DNA of 64,000 bases from Microglena sp. YARC (Eukaryota; Chlorophyta; Chlorophyceae; Chlamydomonadales; Chlamydomonadaceae): assembly GCA_022414725.1 (NCBI GenBank), contig CM039462.1, positions 544,385 through 608,384 of the forward strand, read 5' to 3'. The notes below the pieces were generated by a model that was given only the letters and a program-made list of their open reading frames with translations, was not told the origin of the DNA and made no database searches. Below, piece by piece: positions 48,457 to 59,275 of the stretch. Each line of letters starts with the position of its first letter. Positions within the stretch are counted from its first letter, which is position 1. The translations under genes and the position numbers were made by a program.

Positions 48457-49061
48457 CTACATTGGGTTTGTTCTATCTTCTTCTATGTTCGACAAAGCGT
48501 AGGAATAATCGTTAAACATCCTTTTTGAGTAGAACTTCTTCCCCATACTTTTCTTTTTCAAACCGACAACCATGGGGGGCAATGATGGTGATTTGTCGAT
48601 GCAGTTGTCAAGAATGGTCTTTATGTGTTTGCTGAATTCGACAAGTGAAGAGAACGTTTTGTTGTCTTCGTCGTCTGTGATAACTAGATGAAGGCGAATG
48701 TTATTGCGCAGTTTTAGAAACTCGTCGCCGTAAAAATCGTGTAACTGTTGTAGTTCTGGAATGTTCATGTAACGATGGATTGAGAACATGGCCCCTGCGG
48801 TTAGTGAAAGTGATCCCATTACGTAAGATAGTGCTACGTCATTGTGTTTGCTCGAAATTCCTAAACTTCCTGCTCCGCTTATTGTTGTAAGTAGGATTGC
48901 AGGTATTGCGATCATATAGTTGTAAAACTTGTAGTGTGCTCGAGCAGTATCGTGCATTTTAGATTGTTGTTCGCAGAACCTTTCCCCACGCGTGCAGCAA
49001 CTCTCTTGTTTTTGAGATGACGTGTGTTGACATGTTTTTTGGGTCTTACATTTGTTCTCAT
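48457..49061 (-). pseudogene. SLATT-like two-TM protein, right copy (frameshifted)
   Basis: Matches 9232-9819 on the left. An extra base in a C4 run (48984-48987; three in the left arm) shifts the frame after about 25 codons. The two membrane spans and C-terminal half remain open from MHDTARAHYKFYNYMI (48957). Its C-terminus (SNIEEDRTNPM) reads across the intact target site of transposon A and is probably the ancestral end. A downstream start could still give a 166-residue product. Confidence 0.65.
48484..48485. other. Unoccupied TA target site corresponding to transposon A
   Basis: The sequence TTCTTCTATGTTCGACAAAG around these bases equals the joined flanks of transposon A (left flank TTTGTCGAACA, right flank GAAGAAGATAG) with a single TA. 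This is direct evidence for the element's borders and its TA duplication. Confidence 0.9.
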
Positions 49062-49226
49062 ACTTTTTTTAAAAAATCATGTAAAACTTTGTATCCAGTC
49101 TCGCATACACTCGGACAAGGGAATTATGTTACATAATATGCCGAGTCCCCCAAAATCCTCTTGTATGTGTTTATCTTCTACACTTCGCTCGACACTGCGT
49201 TCTGTAAAGAACCTGTCAGCTTGTAA

Positions 49227-51239
49227 TCAATTGTGCGTCCTACCACAACTTCCAGTTTGCAATATTTCTTTGGCCTCGCAAGAATTCCAGGGCGGGTTTG
49301 GGTACATTGTAAAGCAATTGTGGATGTTAATGGCTGCATTGAGGTCACGGTTTACAAACAACTTGCTGTTCTCCATGGTGGAACTGCACCATAGCAAGCC
49401 TCGAACCGTGCGCCCTTCTTTTTCGGACTGCACACTCTGGAGGACGGTGGTGCTGTCCTTGTGCCAGATCTTTGTGGTACGGAATTCGTCAATGACGGCA
49501 AACTCGCCCCTTGAAACGGTCGCTAAAACGCATTGAACGCGCTCGTTGTAGGGACAGAAAGTTCACCCTTGCCACCAGGGGCAAACTTAGAAGAACCGTA
49601 TGCGATGACAATTGTTTTCCTCTCACCGACATCCGCCTGGACCTCGTTGAAGAAGCGTGCTAAGACACGTTTCTTGCCACCGTAGAGCCGCAGGCGCTGC
49701 ACGCCCCACCGCGACTTGGACATCTCCCCCCATCGAGAATCCCAATGGTTGACCATTACAGTCACGTAAGCGTCAAACGACTCTAGAGATGTGCGCTTGG
49801 GACTGTTGTCCTTCAGGTCGTCAAGGCAGTCCTGGATGTTAGACAACCACTTCTTGGTCGGACCTCTAGATTTGAAGACCCCGCTCTCAACGTAGTACCG
49901 CTCCCGCGTGAGTCTCTTGCTCCCGAACTCGCAGTGCTCTTCCTCTTCCTACCCCCTTATCTTTTTCTTCGACCTTATTTTTCTTCCAAGTCAAAAAGGC
50001 AATGTTGCAGCGGCCAGGGTCGTTTGCAACGACCACCACATTGGGGTCGGACTCGGAAAACTCGCGGAGAGTCTTGGTCTGCTTCTTAATCGCCGTTCCG
50101 TCGTCCTTGATTGAAATCTTTTTCTTCTCGGCCCTAAGAAAGTGGGTACAAGCCATTACGCCGTCAGTGTCTATGGTGCATGTAAACACACCTTTCCCAG
50201 TAGAACGGATGTTTTCCACATCGAAGACCGACTCCAGTGCTCCTTGTTCGTCAGCGTCTTTTCGAGACTCTCGACGAGAACCCACGTCCTTGAGGACGCC
50301 CAGTAGGCCGTAGGTGTCTATCGTGATGAAGGAGTGCTTGACTGTTGGGATGGGAGCGATGTTGACCAGCTTGGCGTAGCCCTCGTCCTCTGTGGCCTCG
50401 AGGTATCGATTGATAAAGACGTTGTACCGGATCATCTTGGCGCTGTTGGAAACGCTCTTAAGCCACTGTCGGTTGATCTCGTCCCGTCCGATGATCGAGT
50501 GCTGAATCTTCAGCAACATCTTTGTTCGCTCCGGTAGGAGAGAATGTATCGCTATGAGGTCTTCCTTTACTCCCCAAGAGTGTATATCGTAGAGGAGGTA
50601 TCGGTGGAATACGGTCTCGTCAATGCCGTGCTCATCTTTGAACTCCTTGGCCAAGATCCTGTTTTCCTTCGAGTAAACGAACTTCTTGATCCATGTGGAG
50701 AGATGGACTCTGTAGTGGTTATTGAAATTGGTCAGGTACTTCTTCGACGCGTGGCTGTACAGGTTTCGATCGCCATCGTAGCGAGCGATGGCACCCACGT
50801 ATTGTTTCTTCTTTTTCACAATTACCTCGCGCCCCTCAATCTTCTCCCTAAACCAATAGTTGTTGTGAAAGAACCTTTCGACTGTGGCGTCCCTCGTCTC
50901 CATGTGCGCCTGTCTCGAACCTACCATAAGCTGCCGAATGAAGTTCTGGTCGACGCTAGGGACACTTACAGTGTGAAGTTGCGCATCTGGTACCCCTTCG
51001 AAGACTTCTTTTAATATCCGGTTCACCGCAACACCGGCAAGATAAGTCCTCTTGGATACGCTGTCGACCCGCTCCTTAATCACCTTGGTGATAACGTCCT
51101 TGTTGTCCTTATCCGCTATGATCCGACTCAGTGTACACTTTACCACGTTCTCCTCGCCGTGTTTCCTGTCCTTAATTTTGGCCGCCCGGTCCGGTCGCGT
51201 ACGCTTGTCCGGAGGCTCTTTATTGACTATCGTCTCCAT
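49227..51239 (-). CDS. Fanzor (eukaryotic TnpB-like) RNA-guided nuclease, frameshifted
   Basis: N-terminal 450 residues (METIVNKEPPDKRTRPDRAA) end just after RuvC-I (VVVVANDPGRCNIAFLTW). A frame change near 49955 in a G5 run leads to a middle part (HWDSRWGEMSKSRWGVQRLR, VIAYGSSKFAPGGKGELSVP). A second change near 49525 leads to RuvC-II (AVIDEFRTTKIWHKD), GRTVRGLLWCSS and RuvC-III (FVNRDLNAAINI). All three acidic RuvC residues (DPGR, DEF, NRD) are present. The zinc-finger cysteines are mostly absent. About 650 residues if joined. Repair or programmed frameshifting would be needed for activity. Confidence 0.8.
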
Positions 51240-51268
51240 TTAGTAGACAATGTATCTATTTCCTTGTA

Positions 51269-52178
51269 TCAAGGTCCAGAAATTGTATTTAATGACTTTC
51301 GAAAAAAAGCCTCTACGTGTTTCTCTTTAACAGAACTCAAAGCCTTATACACATCTTGGCTTTTATAGAAATCGCGTTTGACGATGGAGAACACCCTTCT
51401 ATTGGGTTGAACCAAGGTGAGTAGGGAGGAGTGTATAGGAGCTCCCACCCCCTTGAAGCTGCAAGTGTTTTGACCTTCTTGGAGTGGTGAAAAGCAACGT
51501 TGTCAAGTATAATTACTGTGTCAGTTGGACAGTCCAAATTTTCTAAAAACTCAACAAAAGTATGCGTGTTAAAATACCCTTGCCTGATGTTAAAATAAAT
51601 GTCTCCTTTTCCTTGTTGAATAAGACAAAGTGCCGACATTGTCGTCACCCTAGGTCTCAACCTCGGTACAACCAGTAGCTCTCCCTTTGGTGAGTAGCCA
51701 AACACGTCTCTCGTATGTCTTCCAAATGAAGTTTCGTCGATCGATACAAAAGTCCTCCCTTCCTCTTTTAACCGTTCCCTTTGGCTTATGAATGACGTGG
51801 TTTTCTCATATAAGTTATCAGGCCTGGAGAAGAACTTTGCTTTTTTCTTTGTGAGCCCAAGCCTTTTTATCACAACGCGAATCAATTCTTTTGATACCTC
51901 AAATCCGAAAGCGTCCTTTACCTTATGACGAAGAACAGCAAGAGATGTGAATGGATATATTTTTAATGACGCCTTTAAGAACTCTATGACCACATCCGAT
52001 TTTGTAGGTTTATTCCGGTTGTACACTTTTTAGTGGGGTTTGAGATCCACCTCGATACTGTCATGTGGCTTACATTCGCAAGTATAGCCACTCTCCTCAA
52101 ACTTTGCAGCAATGTGTACATGTGTACCACAATCGACCGTCTGTCCAAGTTGTACATAGAGAATTGTAATGGATTCAA
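51269..52178 (-). pseudogene. IS630/Tc1-type DDE transposase of transposon B (frameshifted)
   Basis: A helix-turn-helix region (LRRVAILANVSHMTVSRWIS) lies in one frame. The core (51337-52026) has the first Asp in FVSIDETSFG, the second in VIILDNVAFHHSKK and the Glu in TPPYSPWFNPIEG, with 34 residues between the last two by my count. Frame changes occur near 52030 and just after the Glu near 51397, where the frame then reads VFSIVKRDFYKSQ. It belongs to a different subfamily from the transposon A enzyme. The corrected stop lies 29 nt before the Fanzor ATG, as in transposon A. Confidence 0.75.
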
Positions 52179-52266
52179 TATACTGTAACATTATTGACCG
52201 GTCTGAGTGTAACCAGGGTTGTGTATACAGAGTCCGCTTGAGGGTGGCCACAAACCTCGCCTGCTT

Positions 52267-52623
52267 TCATCGGAACCGTTTGAAAATATAAGATACTGTG
52301 GCGAAAACTAAGGATCCCCATGTGGTGTCCACGGCCACCATCCCCCAAGAGTACCCGGGTATCGTCGCCTTGTTCGTGAGGTTGTACACGCCGTACACGG
52401 TCCCCCCGAACAATGCGCCCATCCTGACCGATGGATTCGGGCGCAACAATAAGTATGCTGCAGCTAAGAGCAACGCGTACACCATGCAAACCGCAAGCCA
52501 AGATTGCACCGCAAGATTCACAGAGAACCGCGCGAATTGGGCCACGTAAAATCCCTTCATCCCGAAGAGCCAAACGGCCTCCGCGATCGTGTAAAAAGCA
52601 AGCGCAATCGCAAGGTCCTTCAT
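52267..52623 (-). CDS. DUF2177 family membrane protein, right copy
   Basis: 118 residues, open, with only a few substitutions from the left copy (for example EAVWLFGMKGFYV, and SYIFKRFR at the end). The four spans and GALFGGTVYGVYNLTNKAT signature are kept. Both copies remain intact while neighbours decay. Confidence 0.8.
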   Translation of the reverse strand: MKDLAIALAFYTIAEAVWLFGMKGFYVAQFARFSVNLAVQSWLAVCMVYALLLAAAYLLLRPNPSVRMGALFGGTVYGVYNLTNKATIPGYSWGMVAVDTTWGSLVFATVSYIFKRFR

Positions 52624-52700
52624 CGTATTTACTGTATTACTAAATAATTTTAGAACAAATGGGCGGATTTTTTGAAATGTCTACTCAGAATTTTGACAAC

Positions 52701-52867
52701 TAATGGGCGTTCCTGCCTCCCGGCCGATTTTTTTAAATTTCTAATCAGGATTTAGAGCCTCCTGAACGACTCGCTATCTTGAGACATCAGCACCAAGGAA
52801 TCACAAATCCTCTCCATACCATGTTTCGTAACCAGTCAAAATCGGCCGGGAGGCAGGAACGCCCATT
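52701..52867. mobile_element. MITE, family B
   Basis: Opens AATGGGCGTTCCTGCCTCCC and closes with the exact complement; the interior resembles the 4018-4182 copy (GAACGACTCGCTA, ACCATGTTTCG). It is absent from the matching left-arm position (about 8750-8830), so it inserted after duplication or was lost there. Confidence 0.75.
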
Positions 52868-52944
52868 AACTGTAATAATAATCGAACTCGTGCATAAAGG
52901 TTTTGGGGTCCATGACAATATGTGTGTAAGAAAGAAAGAATAAT

Positions 52945-53211
52945 ATGGTGCATGTTCAAGGTCATGTGCGTCGTGATCCTCCTCCGTTGGTTCCGAAGAT
53001 GGCCAGGTCTCCTTCCGTGATGTCGCTTGAAGATTGGTATTCGCGTCACGAGTACTTCGTGGAATGTATTTGGAATTGTCTGCGTACTCACCTCGAGCGT
53101 GGTTCTGGTAGCAGGCACATGAGCAATCCCGACGAGGTCTACGATCGCCTTGTTCATTACCTTTACAAGACTTCCCTGAACCGTTTTTGCCGGTTCAATC
53201 TGATCAAGTGA
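52945..53211 (+). CDS. Hypothetical 88-aa protein, right copy
   Basis: Same length and, apart from one residue I noticed (SLEDW for SLDDW), the same sequence as 8397-8663. Conservation of an open frame in both arms supports a real, constrained gene. Confidence 0.6.
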   Translation: MVHVQGHVRRDPPPLVPKMARSPSVMSLEDWYSRHEYFVECIWNCLRTHLERGSGSRHMSNPDEVYDRLVHYLYKTSLNRFCRFNLIK

Positions 53212-53256
53212 CAGTTTGTGTGAAAAAAACCGCCGTTGAATTTATTATTGATACAC

Positions 53257-54459
53257 ATGCTTGTTTACGCGGATCTGTTCAGTGGTATCGGTGGGCATGC
53301 TGTTGCTTTGAAGGGGTTGGCGCGTCCTTGTTGTTTTTGCGAGATCGATTCTTTCGCGTGCGGTGTGTTGTCCTCTCAGTTTCCGGGGATTCCCATCATA
53401 TCGGATGTCACCACACTGGACCCGTTGGATGTGATTGCGTCTTCTTCTCGTGTAGGAGCTGCTCTCGGACCCGATCTCATCACAGCATCATTTCCTTGCC
53501 AGGACGTTTCTATGGCTGGGAAGGGCGGTGGTTTGTCCGGTACGCGTTCTTCACTTGTGTGGGAGGTATTATGTGTTTTGGACGGTCTTCCTTCGGTTCG
53601 GGCCGTCTTTCTTGAGAACTCTCCGGCGTTGAGATACCGTGGGTTGGATGCGATTTGCGAAGCTTTCGAGACTCGCGGGTTTAGTGTGCGCTATGGTATT
53701 CTATCTGCAGCTGACATGGGTGCCCGTCACGTCCGGTCTCGTATTTGGGTACTCGCTGCTCGTGACAAAGACGCTGGTATGCTGTTCCCTTACTTGAGCA
53801 GGACCCGCCTGTCCTCTTCCATTTCTCAGTCATTGTCCTATCCATTTGCAAAATTGGATGCGGAGATGCCTCGTCTCGTGACGCGTTCGCCTGGCACAGA
53901 GTCTCGTGCTGATGTCCGGTCTCTGACGCTTCAGTGGCAGGCCTTGGGAAATGCGATCGTGCCTCAGGCGGCTCGTTTTGCATTCGCTGTTTTGCTGACC
54001 GAGATGCGGTCTGTGTTAGGTAGTAGTAGTAGTAGTAATATAACTAATATGGGAAGGTTACTCGATGTGGGTCTGAGTCAATATCCTCTTGTTGTGCGTC
54101 CTTGTTTGGAGTCACTGGATCGCGCGAAGGCAGAGTTCTACACGCGTCTGTACTACCCTGGTGAAGACCGATTGTGGCGAGTAAGCATCTGGCCAACGCC
54201 TATGCGCTCCTCCAGTCACTTCACGCCACGTGAGTGGACTGCGCATGGTAGGCGTGTGAAAAGCGGTTTCGCCACGCGCGTATTCCACGCGAGCGAAACT
54301 GCGGCTTCTAACGGGTACGCCCATGGAAATCACCTCGATGCGCGGGAGCGACTGCGAATCAACATCCGGTGGGTGGAGACCGCCATCATGGGCTTTCCGA
54401 AAGGCTGGATGGTTGTGGGCGCTGTTGCTTACAAAGGTGTTGGTGGTGGAAATAAATAA
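53257..54459 (+). CDS. C5-cytosine DNA methyltransferase, intact right copy
   Basis: 400 residues from MLVYADLFSGIGG (53257); an in-frame ATG seven codons upstream is less likely because motif I normally lies at the N-terminus. Motif I binds S-adenosylmethionine (DLFSGIGGHAVAL), motif IV carries the catalytic Pro-Cys (SFPCQDVS), motif VI reads ENSP, motif VIII HVRSRIW, and motif X GNAIVP. It transfers a methyl group to cytosine C5 in a specific DNA site; the target-recognition region lies between about residues 180 and 220. A C-terminal extension of about 150 residues has no clear match. It may protect viral DNA or mark host DNA. The left-arm copy is dead. Confidence 0.92.
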   Translation: MLVYADLFSGIGGHAVALKGLARPCCFCEIDSFACGVLSSQFPGIPIISDVTTLDPLDVIASSSRVGAALGPDLITASFPCQDVSMAGKGGGLSGTRSSLVWEVLCVLDGLPSVRAVFLENSPALRYRGLDAICEAFETRGFSVRYGILSAADMGARHVRSRIWVLAARDKDAGMLFPYLSRTRLSSSISQSLSYPFAKLDAEMPRLVTRSPGTESRADVRSLTLQWQALGNAIVPQAARFAFAVLLTEMRSVLGSSSSSNITNMGRLLDVGLSQYPLVVRPCLESLDRAKAEFYTRLYYPGEDRLWRVSIWPTPMRSSSHFTPREWTAHGRRVKSGFATRVFHASETAASNGYAHGNHLDARERLRINIRWVETAIMGFPKGWMVVGAVAYKGVGGGNK

Positions 54460-54489
54460 CAGCAACCGCATCCGCATCCCCACCATACA

Positions 54490-54765
54490 CAAAATCGATT
54501 TGGTTGTATTGCTGGTCCCATACACAAAACCGCATTGGTTGTTGCCGGTCCCATACCCAAAACCGCATTGGTTGTATTGCCGGTCCCATACCCAAAACCG
54601 CATTGGTTGTATTGCCGGTCCCATACCCAAAACCGCATTGGTTGTTGCCGGTCCCCAAAACCGCATTGGTTGTATTGCCGGTCCCCAAAACCGCATTGGT
54701 TGTATTGCCGGTCCCATACCCAAAACCGCATTGGTTGTATTACCAGTCACATTCACAGCATTTCG
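54490..54765. repeat. 35-bp minisatellite, right arm (about 8 units)
   Basis: Seven clear units plus one degenerate, core CCAAAACCGCATTGGTTGTA, some shortened to 21-24 bp by loss of CCATACC. It follows the methyltransferase stop and extends into the leader of the next gene. Mirror of 6975-7150. Confidence 0.8.
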
Positions 54766-54844
54766 CCCATATTCGTTGTATTGTTAGTATAAACTGCATA
54801 ATCATCATCTTCCATCGTCATACATACATCATCTTCCATCGTCA

Positions 54845-56212
54845 ATGGATTCCCTGTCCCAGAACAGGTCTAAGTCCCGGCGTCGTGATACGAACATACC
54901 TGGGTTAACAACATGGATCAAACCTGAAGATATGGACGCGGCTGCTGATTCTTCTTCGTATATTACTCGTGGACACTGCGCGTCACGCAACCCTCTGATA
55001 TTGGAGGCGTTGGCCGAGATTGATGGGAAGACTATCAATGATGTGGAGAAGGAAGTCTGCTGCTTCGTGGTAGGAGACCAGCGTTTTGGCGATTGCATGA
55101 TGGTCGTTGTATGACCATATGTGAAGGACGGCTTTTGCACTTGCGAGGCGGCGTGCAATACTGCTACTGCACATGATGTACCGGCCCCTATACTTGTGTA
55201 TCTTCCTCGCCCATGTGATTTGACCGACGATATGCTGGGATTGGAGGTCGTCCGAGGATCGTTTGTTCTCAAGAGATTCAAGAACGTTGGGCCTAATTGT
55301 GGACAAGTCAGCAGGGAATCCATGGTGCGCAGTACAATACTGGCGCTCATTCAGGTGACAACGAACCAAATCGACGAGATGGACGACGTGGTGCCAGTCA
55401 AGTACAAACACGATACGTTAACGTACAAGAAGACGGTTCTGTACAGAGAGCTGGAAAGATATGGTGGCAGACCCAGTGGACAACAACAACATGTCGCTAG
55501 TGAGATGCGCAAAATGGTATTGATTGAGAATTCTCCTAAGAATACAGTGACTGTGTTCATGGTCAATCTTCGTAAAATCCGGAGCGCAATCTACGCGGAC
55601 GAGGCTACAAAGTTTGTGGGAACTATTCGTAGTGATGCTGCAGTAACCGCCCCTGCCACTGCAGCCGCCCATGCCCCTGCAGCCGCCCCTGCCCCTGCAG
55701 CCGCCCATGCCACTGCAGCCGCCCATGCCCCTGCAGCCGCCCCTGAAGCAACAGACAATGTGCTCGACCTTGGCGTCTTTCCGAGTATCGGCCAAGGTGC
55801 TACGACGCCATTCTGTGATGACGAAGACCATGTTGTCTCTGCAGCCGTAACCGCCTCCACCCCTGCTGCAACAGACTATGTGCTCGACCTTGGCGTCTTC
55901 TCGAGTATCGGCCAAGGTGCTACGACGCCATTCTGTGATGACGAAGACCATGTTGTCTCTGCAGCCGTAACCGCCCCCACCCCTGCAACAACAGACTATG
56001 TGCTCGACCGTGACGACGTCTTTTCGAGTATCGGCCAAGGTGCTACGACGCCATTCTGTGATGACGAAGACCATGTTGTCTCAGCAGAAACCCACTACAA
56101 TGGTTTCAGGGCTGTGTTTACTATGTTCCAGAACTGCAAGAGGAATTGTGGAGAAATTGACAAAATATCCTTACAAGATGATTTCAACGATTTCTGCTTG
56201 ATGGAGCACTAG
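54845..56212 (+). pseudogene. Ala/Pro-repeat protein, right copy with premature stop
   Basis: The frame matches the left copy, but a TGA at 55112-55114 replaces the Trp codon of VIVWPYVKDD. The rest of the frame is open to 56212 with all three IGQGATTPFCDDEDHVV units. The Ala/Pro linker is shorter (PAAAPAPAAAHATAAAHAP). Only one base separates it from an intact gene. Confidence 0.75.
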
Positions 56213-56377
56213 ATTTAGCGTAACAGTATGAGTTGTTGGTTCTACAAAATGTCCAGTCCATCAAAGAAACCTCCTTACATCAATGATTCCGTTTTTCCCC
56301 CTTCAATCAACTGATGATGATTCTCTGAGATCTCTGATATCTGATAGATAGCTACAGACTACACTGATATCATATAA

Positions 56378-56526
56378 TGGGCCGATTTTGACTGGTTGCG
56401 AAACATGGTATGGAACGGATTTGTGATTCCTTGGTGCTGATGTCTCAAGCTAGAAAGGCGTTCAGGAGGCTCTAAATCCTGATTAGAAATTTAAAAAAAT
56501 CGGCCGGGAGGCAGGAACGCCCATTA
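56378..56526. mobile_element. MITE, family B
   Basis: Flanked by TA on each side (CATATA / TTATATG). The right end is CGGCCGGGAGGCAGGAACGC followed by CCATT; the left end is shortened to AATGGGCCGATTTTGACTGG. The interior has the family's ACCATG/GGTGCTGATGTCTCAAG block in reverse order. The surrounding 56213-57013 contains only the shortened microsatellite, hairpin-like AGCCC/GGCTT sequence and transposase scraps. Confidence 0.65.
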
Positions 56527-56914
56527 TATGCTGATAATTGCCATGTTTGCTAAAAGCTTTTGTTGGCGGTTTAGTTTTTTTGCCCACCGTTCGAACGATG
56601 AGGCGAGCCCTGCCAGGCTGGCACTGCTTGGTATGGCTTACCTTATATTACCCTAGCTCTATCGTTACAGTTGCCACGTCAGCACATTCCACGTGTACAT
56701 CACTCTCTATAGTCATGTTGTCACATGAGGTTAAAGAACAGTATTATCTTTAACATAATTTGCCATGTGCCACTCCATGTGGCCCTTGCAACCTTTAACC
56801 CACGCCACCTGACCTTTACTTGGTGGTTCACTACAATTTTTTTGTGGTTCACTACAAATATGTTTTTGAGGAGTATGAGGAAGGTTTGTAACGTAAACAA
56901 CGTGTCCAAGAGCT

Positions 56915-57128
56915 CACGCCCGCCCGTTCCTTACTCCCGGTGGATTTTTAAAAATTTCTGAAGTTCAAACGAAATAGGTTGTTTACAAATTCACGTCGTT
57001 TTCGATTAACACAGAATGGGCGTTCCAGCCTGGAGCGGAATTTTTGTTCCTCTGTGCTGATATCTCAGGATATCGAGTCGTTCCGGAGTAGAAATTCCAA
57101 AACATCAGCAGGGAGGCAGGAACGCCCA
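56915..57128. mobile_element. Family B remnants with minimal transposase scrap
   Basis: Mirror of 4018-4370. A scrap encoding VNRKRREFVNNLF-like sequence (on the minus strand, 56970-57010) is joined directly to RLNFRNF-type sequence, so the internal deletion is larger than in the left arm. It is followed by a diverged MITE copy ending GGGAGGCAGGAACGCCCAC. Confidence 0.6.
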
Positions 57129-57169
57129 CTTTAAAATGTATGTAAGTAAGTAAGCCTTCTTCTTATTGA

Positions 57170-58532
57170 TTGATGTCAAGATCACTTGCAACAGTTTGCT
57201 TCGCTTTGGCGTCCCTATTATCTGCTTTATCTCCTGCGTGCGCGTACACGAGGTTCCCTGCAGGAAGTTGCAAACCACCGAGTTGCAGGTCACCGAGCAG
57301 TAGTCCATACGTTCTTGCGCCCTCTTTTTCCGATAATTTAATGTGTTTCACTGTACTACCGAATTCCTGCATCTCTCCTGATACAGGTGTCGACTGCTGC
57401 ACTGCCCTTCGTCGGACATTCCAGAAGGTTGCCATAAAGACGGTTGACGTTTGTTCTGGGAGCGTGGATCTTGTGTCTATCAACGGTGTCCGCAAGGGTG
57501 GAGGAATTTACTTTCGCAACTACACTGGTTTCGCTGAGATCGTCGTGACAAGCATCAAGTCTAACTACGACAGTATATTGGGTAGCGTTTTCTGCATACA
57601 CTTGACACCCCCTTGCAATACTCCATTTAAGTTATGCGGCAACAACTCAGTATGCACGTACTCAATATACGAACCTTTCACACACGTGTTGCCCAACATG
57701 CGATTTCGTTTCGTCACCAGGTTCTGATACGACATTGTATCCGCCACCTAATACTCCTACTCATCCTTCTCCCGTTGATATGATGTCTCCGCCACCTAAT
57801 ACTCCTACTCATCCTTCTCCCGTTGATATGATCTCTCCGCCACCTAATACTCCTACTCATCCTTCTCCGGTTGATATGATGTATCCGCCACCTGAACATC
57901 CTCCTCCTTCTACGTTTGATATGACATTGTCTTCGCCGCCTAAACCTCATCCTCCTTCTCCGGTTGATATGACATTGTCTCCGCCACCTAAACATCCTCC
58001 TCCTTCTCCCGTTGATATGTCTCCGCCAACTAAAACTTCTCCTACTTCTCCCGTTGATATGTCTCCGCCACCTAAAACTTCTCCTCCTTCTCCCGTTGAT
58101 ATGTCTCCGCCACCTAAAACTTCTCCTCCTTCTCCGGTTGATATGACATTGTCTCCGCCACCTAAAACTCCTCCTCCTCCTCCTGTTCCTGATCCTTCAT
58201 TGGATTCTTCATCCGATTTGCGTGTGATAATTAAGGCGCCTGTGTTGGACTCAGTGTTCGTGTCCCTCTTGCTCTGCCCGCGTCTCTCGTCCGTATTCCG
58301 TTCCGCTCCGTGCTCGGTGGTGTTTGAGTCCAGCACCGGTGTGTACTACGGTCTGTCCGCGCCTGCACCCTTCTTCACGATGGAGGATATTCTGATGATA
58401 GTACAGAGCGGGGGTATAGATGCGTTCACTTTGGATGCAGGACTTATATGTGGTAGCACTATCCTTGTGCGCTCTAGCGACCGCACAGTAAGGTACTTGT
58501 CATCACGAAACACTTGCATTGAGTTCAGTTGA
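57170..58532 (+). pseudogene. Pherophorin-like secreted protein, right copy (frameshifted)
   Basis: Signal peptide and N-terminal Cys-rich domain match the left copy. A 2-bp loss near 57687 (CACACGTG versus CACACGCGTG) breaks the frame at the ACCPTC end. The second frame (57735-58532) contains the rod and the C-terminal domain. The rod has about ten SPPPKTPPPSPVDM-like units, against six on the left, with new NTPTHPSPVDM variants. Rod length is therefore labile. Confidence 0.75.
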
Positions 58533-58609
58533 GGAGAACAAGGATTTGATTAATGGGCGTTGCAGCCTACCGACCGGTTTTTACTGGTTGCGAAACATGG
58601 TCTGGACAG

Positions 58610-58755
58610 GTCGACAGGTGTAAAGAGAGTATATATTACAAACCTTCCTCAGACTCCTCAAAAAATATTTGTAGTGAACCACGGACCATGACACATATCT
58701 GGTTTAAGGGGATATCATTCAAATTATACTGAGTCCCAAAATTATTTGAGAACGA
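58610..58755. mobile_element. MITE remnant, family C
   Basis: Contains AATATTTGTAGTGAACCACGGACC and ends CCCAAAATTATTTGAGAACG, as in the 33802-34005 copy. The left terminus is missing. A family B fragment (AATGGGCGTTGCAGCCTACC) lies just before it at 58551. Confidence 0.6.
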
Positions 58756-58763
58756 CTGACTGT

Positions 58764-59032
58764 ATGGAACGAGAAGAAGAATGTTGTGGTAAGTGCGCGT
58801 CCTCTCTTGTGACACACAACGTGGACACAGGAGTCCGAACGTGTGTGTCATGCGGAGCTAAATGGTCGCGTGTGAAAACCTTGTCGTGCGATGGATGCAG
58901 TAGTGCAGTGAACTTAAGGTATCAGTTGCGTTTGTGGAAAGATGGAAAGGGGGGTGGCACACGTGTGATAGCTGCGGAAAGCTTGCAAACATCGATGATG
59001 CCCGTTGGAAAACGGTAGTCGTAGTCTTATAA
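58764..59032 (+). CDS. Multi-zinc-ribbon small protein (frameshift in G6 run)
   Basis: From MEREEECCGKCASSLVTH. Three C-x2-C pairs are visible (CGKC, CVSC, CDGC). Just after a G6 run at 58949-58954 the adjacent frame gives a fourth (TCDSCGKLANIDD) and then stops at 59032, which is why I place the end there. The result is about 89 residues with four C-x2-C knuckles, enough for two zinc ribbons. RNA-polymerase-associated or DNA-binding roles are possible; no family is assigned. Confidence 0.45.
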
Positions 59033-59275
59033 TCATGGTTTTTTGTAGAAAATTCGGGCGAAATCTTGACGTCTTGTGTCTTCTCATCCGATATACCGTG
59101 ATGTACGATCCGTACGTGAAATTGGGATTCATGGATATCGGGGGAGGGCTTACGAATAATAATAATAATAACAGGCGACGCTACGTCAACCAGGTGGTTG
59201 TCAAACAGAGGTCGACGCGTGTCAAGTGCGCAGTAGACGAAGTTTAACGAGCTCCAGCATCCGGGAAACACTCAC

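Larger units (their letters stand above)
49092..52228 (-). mobile_element. Fanzor-carrying IS630/Tc1-type transposon B
   Basis: About 3.1 kb present only in the right arm, between the DUF2177 and SLATT-like genes that are adjacent in the left arm. Terminal inverted repeats of about 50 bp, roughly 70 percent alike by eye: 49091-49140 contains TACACTCGGAC..AATTATGTTACA; the other end, read inward from 52228, contains TACACTCAGAC..AATAATGTTACA. Cargo order is transposase then Fanzor on the minus strand, as in transposon A. The outer 20-40 bp on each side do not match the left arm, so exact borders are uncertain. Confidence 0.7.
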
